Assembly: GCA_031551865.1 (NCBI GenBank)
Contig: JAVBMY010000001.1
Location: 1 to 64,000, forward strand
Direction: 5' to 3'
Source: Rikenella sp031551865
GTDB lineage: Bacteria; Bacteroidota; Bacteroidia; Bacteroidales; Rikenellaceae
Length of the DNA: 64,000 bases
Under the pieces are notes generated by a model. It searched no databases. It was not told the DNA's origin and was given only the letters and a program-made list of their open reading frames with translations. A program made the position numbers and the translations under genes. Positions 41,970 through 48,569 of this stretch are shown here, in pieces. Position 1 is the first letter of the stretch. Every line of letters starts with the position of its first letter.

Positions 41970-42962
41970 ATGAAACAACTCGGAGAAATCAGGATTTCGA
42001 ACCGCTCGGCCGCCGAGACAGTCGTCGAGATCGAAGGCGTGATCGGCGTGCCCGAATGGTGGCAGTTCGACGACGAAGCGCAGCGCGTGGCCACCTACGA
42101 CAAGTTCCGCACAGCCGTGCAGGCCATAGAAGCCCTGCCGGATACGGCGCCCCGCGAAGGCCATCTCGTGCGGGTAAGAATCCGCTCGATCGGCGGCGAC
42201 GTGGGCGACGCCCTGCTGATCCACGACGCCCTGTGCGGCATCGCCGAAGCGGGCGCGACCATCATCACCGAATGCTACGGCTATGTGGCTTCGGCGGCCA
42301 CGGTGATCGCCCAGGCCGCCTCGGAAGGCGAACGCGTCGTGTCGCCCAACTCGCTCTACCTGATCCACAACGCCACGACAGCGGTCGAAGGCAACAGCCA
42401 CGATGCCGCCCGAACCGCCGAACTGCTCGGCAAGACCGACCGCCGCATCGCCTCGATCTACGCCCGCCGAGCCGGACGCCCCGAAGAAGAGTTCCTGGCG
42501 CTGATGGCCCGCGACAACGGGCGCGGCGAATGGCTCTCGCCCGACGAAGTGCTGGCCGAGAGGTTGGCCGACCGTATCGGAGGCGGACAGGCCGGAGGAT
42601 CGCCGCTGGCCGCCGTCCGCGACCGCGTACGGGCTTTCTTCGGACGCTCGGGCGCCGCGGTGAACGGGGCTGTCATGCGGTTGTTCGAACCGTCGGCAAG
42701 CGGTAGCCTATCGCGCAACGACCGCATCGCGGCCCTCGAAGAACGGATTGCCGGGGTAGAAAACCGCTCGTCGGTAGCCGCCTCGGAGTTCCAGAGCCGC
42801 ATCGCGCACCTCGAAAGCGAAAACGCCCTGCTGCGTACGCGCCCATCGGCCACACTGCCCCGCGAAGACCCCGCCGCCAGCCCGGTGCTCGAAGCGTTCA
42901 CCGACCGCTCGCCTAACCGGGGCGCCTACGACGAGGATGCCCGCACACTGACCCGTGCCTAA
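41970..42962 (+). CDS. ClpP-like head maturation protease
   Basis: A 330-residue protein. N-terminal ClpP/SppA fold at residues ~8-185 with catalytic Ser108 in GYVASAATVIAQAA and His133 in SLYLIHNA; HLVRVRIRSIGGDVGDALLIHDAL is the oxyanion strand. The C-terminal ~100 residues are linker plus coiled coil (DRIAALEERIAGVENRSS..SEFQSRIAHLESENALL), a scaffold-like tail common in phage proteases. The start ATG at 41970 is preferred over one 63 bp upstream because it begins the strand region and has the same AT-rich lead as the other genes of the cluster. Confidence 0.88.
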   Translation: MKQLGEIRISNRSAAETVVEIEGVIGVPEWWQFDDEAQRVATYDKFRTAVQAIEALPDTAPREGHLVRVRIRSIGGDVGDALLIHDALCGIAEAGATIITECYGYVASAATVIAQAASEGERVVSPNSLYLIHNATTAVEGNSHDAARTAELLGKTDRRIASIYARRAGRPEEEFLALMARDNGRGEWLSPDEVLAERLADRIGGGQAGGSPLAAVRDRVRAFFGRSGAAVNGAVMRLFEPSASGSLSRNDRIAALEERIAGVENRSSVAASEFQSRIAHLESENALLRTRPSATLPREDPAASPVLEAFTDRSPNRGAYDEDARTLTRA

Positions 42963-43152
42963 TCGCACTGTCTCAAAAACGGCCGCCATCGCCCTCTCCG
43001 CAGGGTTTCTCAACAGTTTCCGAACAATCCACACACAGCCCTGCACGCGCTGTACACATTAAATCGACAGAGGATCAACACCTGCCGACCGGGCTTTAGC
43101 GTCTGTTATTCAGTAATTTATAAATCTATCTAAAAAATTATTCACAAAACTT

Positions 43153-44133
43153 ATGGGAAAAATCATTGCAAATCCGAAGAACTACACGGGCACTGACCTC
43201 GAAGCTATTTTCTTCCGCCCGCTGCTCACCGGACCGTCAGCCATCGACCTGGGTATCAGGGTAATGTACAACATGCCCGTGCCCACGACGCTCAATTTCT
43301 GGAAACGAAGTACCGACTTGCTCCAGAAGTACACCCGCGGCTGGAACGGCTCGGCAGCAGCCGACCGCTACCAGAAAACGATCGAGCTTTCGAAGGTGAA
43401 AGCCGAGATGGGCTACGCCGCCGAAGACTACTTCTCGATGGTCTACGAACAGATCACAGGACGCGCCGACGTGAACCTGGGCGACCTGAGCGGCACCCAG
43501 CTCGAAGAGGCCGAAACCGCCCTCTTCCGCTCGACCATCGCCGAAGCGATCCGCGCCACCATGTGGGTGGGCGACACCTCACGCGGAGGCGGCTTCAACA
43601 CCTTCGACGGCTTCTTCAAGCGCATCATGGCCGACCAGGGGATCGGCGCCAACGATGTCAAGAGCGTGCCTATGACCTCGATGTCCACCGCCGGCAACGC
43701 CGAAAAGCTGTTCAAAGCCCTCTACGACGCTGCGCCCGCCGAGCTCCGCTCGATGAAGGCCGACGGGTCGCTGGTGCTGCTTGCCACGCGCGACGTGACC
43801 GAAAACTACGAGGAAGGGTTGCTCAGCGGCTCGCTGGACAGCGTGCGCGCCGCCAAGATCAATGGCATCGACCGCCTCTGCTACCGCGGCATCCCGGTGG
43901 TCGACATCCAGGCCGACGCCTACCTCACCGCGGTCGGAGACCTGCCGAAATCGTGGGCTATCCTGACCGACAGCCGCAACCTGGCCGTGGCCGTAAATAC
44001 GGGCGACTTCCCCGGCTCCGAGGTGGCCATGTGGTACAACGCCGACCAGATGGAGAACCGCCAGCGCGCGGTGTTCATGGCCGGCTGCGACTACCTGCTC
44101 CCCGAGCTGATCGTGGCCTCGCATTCGGCGTAA
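43153..44133 (+). CDS. Major capsid protein (HK97-like, putative)
   Basis: A 326-residue protein. Composition and layout fit a HK97-fold capsid without a long delta domain: N-terminal helix region (MGKIIANPKNYTGTDLEAIFFRPLLTG), EDYFSMVYEQITGRADVNLGDLSGTQLEEAETALFRSTIAEAIRATMWVG, a central domain AGNAEKLFKALYDAAPAELRSMKADGSLVLLATRDV and a C-terminal strand set RLCYRGIPVVDIQADAYL, AVNTGDFPGSEVAMWYNADQMENRQRAVFMAGCDYLLPELIVASHS. The assignment rests on these features and on position between protease and portal. 190 bp without a gene precede it. Confidence 0.75.
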   Translation: MGKIIANPKNYTGTDLEAIFFRPLLTGPSAIDLGIRVMYNMPVPTTLNFWKRSTDLLQKYTRGWNGSAAADRYQKTIELSKVKAEMGYAAEDYFSMVYEQITGRADVNLGDLSGTQLEEAETALFRSTIAEAIRATMWVGDTSRGGGFNTFDGFFKRIMADQGIGANDVKSVPMTSMSTAGNAEKLFKALYDAAPAELRSMKADGSLVLLATRDVTENYEEGLLSGSLDSVRAAKINGIDRLCYRGIPVVDIQADAYLTAVGDLPKSWAILTDSRNLAVAVNTGDFPGSEVAMWYNADQMENRQRAVFMAGCDYLLPELIVASHSA

Positions 44134-44357
44134 GTACGTGCCCTAATCCGGTCAAACTACCTTACTTAGCGGCCTGCTAATCGCCCAAGCTTTGGACACT
44201 CGCGCCCGCCCCGCCCCCCCCCTTTTAGGGCGGGCGCGCTTACGGCTCAGTCGATGCGGCCCCTGCAGGGCCGTCGCAAAGCTCAGAAAAATTCGGCCGC
44301 GCTCTACGCGCGGCCGCTGGCGATTTTTCAACACATATCCCTATTATCTACATATTT
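44134..44357. other. Spacer with two strong hairpins between capsid and portal genes
   Basis: CGCGCCCGCCC and GGGCGGGCGCG pair at 44201-44238. GGCCGCGC and GCGCGGCC, with outer GAAAAAT/ATTTTTC, pair at about 44285-44330. They may attenuate expression from capsid (needed in many copies) to portal (needed in few). No gene seen. Confidence 0.6.
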
Positions 44358-45464
44358 ATGAATCCCATCAAACTTGACAACGCAAACCTTTTCGTAGCGG
44401 GCAAAACCGACATGCCGCTGCTCCGGTTACCGTACGCCTCGGGCGGCGACGTCCGCGAGGTATGGCGCTGGGGCTCGGACAACCTGCTTCCCGTGGCGCT
44501 GGCCATGTTGGCCCGCAGCTCGACGATCCACCGCCGCATCCTCAACGACAAAGCGGACTACGTCACGGGCAGCGGCCTGAGCATCGACCCAGCCCAAAAG
44601 CGCACGTCCCGCCTGCTGACACTGGCCAATGGCCTGGAACAGAGCCTCCGTACGGTGATCCAGCGCGTGGCGCTCGACCGCTGCACGTTCGGCAACGCGT
44701 TCCTCGAAGTGGTGACCGACGAGCGGCGTTCGTTCCTGGCCTTCTACCACCAAGACGCCACGAAGTGCCGCATCGCCCGGCCGAACGACCGGGTAGTAAT
44801 GCACCACGACTGGACGCAGTTCCGCAAAAAAGAGGCGGTCGGCCTGCCGCTGTTCCCCGCTTTTGAAAAGCAGAAAGACGGCACCCTCCGCTCGGTGATC
44901 CACTACAAGGAGTACGAGCCGATGTTCGAGAACTACGGCCTGCCGAAGTACATCGCGGGCCTCGGGGCGCTGGCAGTGGCCTTCAAGACCGACCGTTGGA
45001 ACATTTCGCGGCTCGACAACGCCTTTCAACCCTCGGGCGTGATGGTGCTCGACGGCGACGTCGAAAGCCAGGCCGAGGCGGCCGAAATCGCCCGCATGGC
45101 CGAGGAGCGGTTCGCCGGCAAGCCGGGACAGGTGATGTTCCTGATCAAGAACAGCGCTGCCGAGGACACGACGAAGTTCGTGCCGATGAACGCCGCTACC
45201 ACCGACAGCGATTGGCGCTCGCTACGCGATCAATCGGTGAGCGACACGATCATCGCCCACTCGTGGTTCCGCACGCTCAGCGGACTGGAGTATGCCACGG
45301 GTTTCTCGGCCGACCGCGTCCGCCACGAATACTCCATAGCCCTCAACACGCTCATCTGTGTCGAGCAGCAGGAGATCATCGAACCCATCCGCACGGCCAT
45401 CGAAGACATCCTCGGCGAGAATCCCGCCTCTCTCGCTTTCATCAACAAACCCCCTTTCGAATAA
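44358..45464 (+). CDS. Phage portal protein
   Basis: A 368-residue portal-like protein. Blocks: WRWGSDNLLPVALAMLARSSTIHRRILNDKADYVTGSGL, RVALDRCTFGNAFLEVVTDERRSFLAFYHQDATKCRIARPND, FENYGLPKYIAGLGALAVAFKTDRWNISRLDNAFQPSGVMVLDGDVESQAEAAEIARMAEERFAGKPGQVMFL, and SDTIIAHSWFRTLSGLEYATGFSADRVRHEYSIALNTLICVEQQEIIEPI. These are the usual stem, wing and long-helix parts of small portals. It comes after the capsid gene, not between terminase and protease as in most tailed phages. Confidence 0.85.
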   Translation: MNPIKLDNANLFVAGKTDMPLLRLPYASGGDVREVWRWGSDNLLPVALAMLARSSTIHRRILNDKADYVTGSGLSIDPAQKRTSRLLTLANGLEQSLRTVIQRVALDRCTFGNAFLEVVTDERRSFLAFYHQDATKCRIARPNDRVVMHHDWTQFRKKEAVGLPLFPAFEKQKDGTLRSVIHYKEYEPMFENYGLPKYIAGLGALAVAFKTDRWNISRLDNAFQPSGVMVLDGDVESQAEAAEIARMAEERFAGKPGQVMFLIKNSAAEDTTKFVPMNAATTDSDWRSLRDQSVSDTIIAHSWFRTLSGLEYATGFSADRVRHEYSIALNTLICVEQQEIIEPIRTAIEDILGENPASLAFINKPPFE

Positions 45465-45517
45465 TGTAGCCTGACGTGTCCGCCAAACAAGGCGCAAATG
45501 CACGGGACTATCCATTT

Positions 45518-45612
45518 CGCCATTGCGGGAAGCGTGAGGCGCGATGCGGCAATCCTCCTTCTTCAGAAGACAAAAGGATTGCTTCGGGCTTATCGCCCTC
45601 GCAACGACGGGC
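45518..45612. repeat. Dispersed repeat family A, copy 3
   Basis: Begins CGCCATTGCGGGAAGCG, contains GGCAATCCTCCTTCTTCAG and ends CGCCCTCGCAACGACGGG. It lies between portal and connector genes. Confidence 0.75.
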
Positions 45613-45661
45613 TCAGCCGGTGCTGACGGCGAGCGTAGTACCATTTAAACCTAACAAAACA

Positions 45662-46627
45662 ATGCAACTAATTACACAGACCGAGGTGTTGCGATACGCC
45701 TTCACGGAGCGCGAGAATGTGGCTCCCGGGGACATCCGGCTGGCCCGGATCGAGGTCGCCCAGGAACGCTTCGTGCGTCCGGTACTGGGCGAAACTTTCT
45801 ACAAAAAACTGGTGAGGGGCGGCTACCCCACCTTCACCGACGACTACCTGAAACCCGCGCTGGCGCACTACGTGCGGTGCGGCATAATCGACGACCTTGG
45901 CGTGCGGGTGACCGGCGACGGCGTCGTGGTGCTCACCTCGTCGGAGCACGACGAACAGCACCGCACCCTGCAACGCACCGAGCGCGCCGAGAGCGAAGGC
46001 ATCACCGAGGGTAGCGAGACGGCAACCACCGGGTCGGAGCAGACCACCGACCGTGAGCAGAGCCTCAGCCAGACCACCAGTAGCAAGAGCAGCCTGGGCA
46101 CCAGCGCCGACAGCACCCGCACCGGAAAAGAGACCGACGAAGCGGGGCGCTCCTACTTCGAGAACACGCACGAGAGTGAAACCACCGCCGGCACTACGGC
46201 CGCCGAGGGCGTACAGAAAGAGGGAAACGGTTCGAAAACAGGAGATTGGCAGCAAACCGGCGAGAAAGACACCCGCACGGTGACCTCGGAGTCAGGCAGC
46301 CGCGAAGGCGAAGAGTCAGGTTCAAAAAACGTGACCGACAGCCGCTCCGACCACACGACGACCGAGAAGAATACCACAGGTTCGTCGCACAAAACAAACG
46401 CCTCGTCGTCGTCGAAAAGCACCGGCGAGCAGTTCGGCGACAACTCGCTCAGCGAACGGCTGCGCGCCGCGTCGCCCGCCGAATGCCGGGTTGCCGCCCA
46501 CCGTGCCCTGCGCGACGCCAACACGCTCATGCGCCGTGCCCTGCGCCACCTCGAACGGCACCCAGGCCTCTACCCGGAATACACGCCTCGTTATTCGCTC
46601 TTCTCGTCGCCCGGCCTCGTAGTCTGA
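45662..46627 (+). CDS. Head-tail connector-like protein with low-complexity insert
   Basis: A 321-residue protein. N-terminal ~100 residues look like the small connector/adaptor seen after portals in Bacteroidota elements (DUF6712-like): VLRYAFTERENVAPGDIRLARIEVAQERFVRPVLGETFYKKL, YLKPALAHYVRCGIIDDLGVRVTGDGVVV. The C-terminal ~60 residues complete that helical domain (LSERLRAASPAECRVAAHRALRDANTLMRRALRHLERHPGLYPEYT). Between them about 150 residues are almost only Ser, Thr, Glu, Gly, Lys and Asp. They look like a long disordered loop inserted in the fold. The start ATG is the first to precede the domain. Confidence 0.65.
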   Translation: MQLITQTEVLRYAFTERENVAPGDIRLARIEVAQERFVRPVLGETFYKKLVRGGYPTFTDDYLKPALAHYVRCGIIDDLGVRVTGDGVVVLTSSEHDEQHRTLQRTERAESEGITEGSETATTGSEQTTDREQSLSQTTSSKSSLGTSADSTRTGKETDEAGRSYFENTHESETTAGTTAAEGVQKEGNGSKTGDWQQTGEKDTRTVTSESGSREGEESGSKNVTDSRSDHTTTEKNTTGSSHKTNASSSSKSTGEQFGDNSLSERLRAASPAECRVAAHRALRDANTLMRRALRHLERHPGLYPEYTPRYSLFSSPGLVV

Positions 46628-46687
46628 TTGAAGAGCAAGAGGGTATCGTGCTTTTTCCAAAGAAAGATTTTTTTCGGATGTTATGTA

Positions 46688-46776
46688 GTCCGCCACCGCC
46701 CAACGCGGCGGGCTGTAACATTCGCCCAAGGCTCATTTACGCCACCGCGGACCGAAGGGGTATGTTCGGATAAGTA
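46688..46776 (-). repeat. MITE-like repeat family C, partial copy 3
   Basis: Read on the minus strand it follows family C copy 2 closely: an ATACTTATCCG end, CCCTTCGGTCCG, GAGCC..GGGCGA and ACAGCCCGCCGCGT..GGCGG. The other terminus is missing. It lies between connector and coiled-coil genes. Confidence 0.7.
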
Positions 46777-46798
46777 TTCTACCTTTTCGTTGCGGCGC

Positions 46799-46843
46799 AA
46801 TGCTGAAAGCAGAATGCTGAAAGCAGAATGCTGAAAGCATTCG
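46799..46843 (+). repeat. Three tandem copies of a 14-bp unit
   Basis: The unit AATGCTGAAAGCAG is repeated three times, the third diverging at its end. It precedes the coiled-coil gene by about 75 bp and offers several ATG codons, one of which opens a long in-frame reading that I reject as protein. Confidence 0.85.
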
Positions 46844-46918
46844 AAAAAGTTTTGGGGCGCCTTTTCTCAAAGAGGAGCGATATTCTCAAACTCAAGAAAC
46901 TATTTAACAACCTATACT

Positions 46919-47323
46919 ATGGAACTATTATCAATCGTATTGAACTTCGTGTTGGCGAGCGGGCTGGCGGGGACTTTGATGTTCTACCGGCCTCGCAGGC
47001 GCCGCGAGAGCGCCGACGCCGACAGCGCCGAGATCCAGAACCGCAACCAGGAAATCGTCATGCAGCGCGACACCGTACGTTTCCTCGGGCAGCAACTTCA
47101 GGAAGCCTACGCCGAAGTCGACAAACTGCAGGAACTCGTCAACCGCAAACGCGACGAAATCATCGAACTGATCCGGCGCTGCAAACAACTGGAGATCGAA
47201 CTCATCGACGGCGACACCGAGAGGCGCAAAGCCGCCCACTACGCCTGCTACGACCCCGACTGCCCTTACCGGAAACCCGGGCCTCAACCGCAGGCCGGAG
47301 AAAGAAAGGAGGCCGCACAATGA
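46919..47323 (+). CDS. Membrane-anchored coiled-coil phage protein
   Basis: A 134-residue protein. N-terminal membrane segment (LLSIVLNFVLASGLAGTLMFY), a basic stop (RPRRRRESA) and a coiled coil (EIQNRNQEIVMQRDTVRFLGQQLQEAYAEVDKLQELVNRKRDEIIELIRRCKQLEIEL). It closes with a Cys-containing end (YACYDPDCPYRKPGP). Its stop overlaps the M23 gene start (ATGA), so the two are coupled. Holin- or spanin-like function is possible given the peptidoglycan enzyme next to it, but nothing in the sequence proves it. Confidence 0.75.
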   Translation: MELLSIVLNFVLASGLAGTLMFYRPRRRRESADADSAEIQNRNQEIVMQRDTVRFLGQQLQEAYAEVDKLQELVNRKRDEIIELIRRCKQLEIELIDGDTERRKAAHYACYDPDCPYRKPGPQPQAGERKEAAQ

Positions 47324-48111
47324 ACCCCGTCCCCAACCCTTCTGCCACAGCCCCGGAAAACACCGCCTTTGTAAAAGGGAAACCTGCCGAGAACCCATCT
47401 CCGGTCACGACGACCCAGCGCGGGAACCCCGCCGGTAGCACCACTGCGCCCAAAACCGCCCATGCCTCTGCGAACGCCCCGGAAAACACCGCCGCTCCTC
47501 AGGTGCGCCGCGTGACCGAAGGCCGCATCACCTCGCCCTTCGGACGCAGGCGCGACCCCATCCACCCCAATACCTGGAAAGAGCACAACGGCATCGACAT
47601 CGGCGCCCCCGTCGGCACCCCCGTCTACGCCCCCGCCGACGGTGTCGTACGCTCAACCTACACCCACTCCGCGGGCGGGATGACCTTGCTGATGACTTCG
47701 ACGGATGGCACCGTGCGCTACGGCTTCTGCCACCTGAGCGGCTACACGGTCAAACCCGGCGAACGCGTAATGCGCGGCCAACAGATCGCCCGCAGCGGCA
47801 ACACCGGCCGCTCGACCGGCCCCCACCTGCACTTCAGCGTCAAGACCGGTGGCCGCTGGCACGACCAAATCCCAGCCGCCGTAAAACCTACCGTGAAAGC
47901 TCACGACGATGATGACGATTTCGCGGACGACAGCCTGCGCCTCTACGACGAACCCGACTTCGACATGCGCGGCGGGATGCAGGGCGGCCTGACCGACCGC
48001 GCCGCCAAAGCCGCCGCTACCGACGCGAAGGTCGCCAGAATTGCCTCAACCTCGAAAGGCGACTACCTTGGCGGCTCGTTCATCGATCCGGCCCCCTACC
48101 TCGCTTGGTAG
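47320..48111 (+). CDS. M23 (LytM) peptidoglycan endopeptidase
   Basis: A 263-residue enzyme cutting peptide bridges in cell wall. Residues 1-65 are a Thr/Pro/Ala-rich linker without signal peptide. The LytM domain follows, RITSPFGRRRDPIHPNTWKEHNGIDIG, with zinc ligands His89 and Asp93, plus His138, then GPHLHF (His169, His171). The motifs are complete, so it should be active. An acidic tail (AHDDDDDFADDSLRLYDEPDFDM) and a short C-terminal region follow. It is the last gene of the capsid cluster and is the best candidate for its lysin or DNA-entry enzyme. Confidence 0.9.
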   Translation: MNPVPNPSATAPENTAFVKGKPAENPSPVTTTQRGNPAGSTTAPKTAHASANAPENTAAPQVRRVTEGRITSPFGRRRDPIHPNTWKEHNGIDIGAPVGTPVYAPADGVVRSTYTHSAGGMTLLMTSTDGTVRYGFCHLSGYTVKPGERVMRGQQIARSGNTGRSTGPHLHFSVKTGGRWHDQIPAAVKPTVKAHDDDDDFADDSLRLYDEPDFDMRGGMQGGLTDRAAKAAATDAKVARIASTSKGDYLGGSFIDPAPYLAW

Positions 48112-48156
48112 TTTTTCGCGCCGATTTCCTGCTTCCACTCTCCTCTTTTGCTTTAT

Positions 48157-48348
48157 ATGCTTATCCGCAATAATACCCCATCGGTCCGCCGACGGCGACG
48201 GGCGTAAACGAGCCACGGGCGAGTATGACAGCCCGCCGCGTGGGGCGGCGGCGGACTGCCGGGATCGCTCTCGCGACCCGGGTAAATGTAAAAGCCCCCC
48301 CCCGAAAACAAAGGATAAAATGCGGGGGGTATGATTTGCGGATAAGCT
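48157..48348. repeat. MITE-like repeat family C, copy 2
   Basis: Ends ATGCTTATCCGCAATAATAC and TATGATTTGCGGATAAGC are inverted repeats. The inner part (GACTGCCGGGATCGC, GCGACCCGGGTAAATG) is the reverse complement of that in copy 1 at 24788. Confidence 0.85.
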
Positions 48349-48374
48349 AATTGCTTCATTGTCCCTCTGTCAAG

Positions 48375-48483
48375 GGTTGCATGAGTATTCGGGATAAAAA
48401 AGAGACTTGATTTTTCAATCAGGATGGAATCCGACCAAGGGAAAAATCACCATCTCTTTTTTATCCCGAATACCCGTGCAGCC
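48375..48483. repeat. Nested inverted repeat element, 109 bp
   Basis: Outer arms GGGTTGCATGAGTATTCGGG and CCCGAATACCCGTGCAGCCC pair. They continue as GATAAAAAAGAGA/TCTCTTTTTTATC (exact), and an inner pair TGATTTTTC/GAAAAATCA follows. The AT-rich arms make it unlike families A-D. It lies between the M23 gene and the relA terminator. Confidence 0.75.
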
Positions 48484-48511
48484 CGTTTCCTCGAATTCAC
48501 AACCCAAACCA

Positions 48512-48553
48512 ACAATAAAGCCGTAAAATCGCAAAACGATTTTACGGCTTTAT
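48512..48553 (-). terminator. relA terminator
   Basis: ATAAAGCCGTAAAATCG and its exact complement around CAAAA form a 17-bp stem with T-rich flank, 17 bp after the relA stop. The same stem sequence is used at 55414-55454. Confidence 0.9.
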
Positions 48554-48569
48554 CTGTTTGTTGGCCCCA

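Noticed and set aside
46828..47319. Open frame extending the M23 gene far upstream
   Set aside because: It runs through the coiled-coil gene in another phase and is Arg/His-rich; the ATG at 47320 with ATGA overlap is the natural start.
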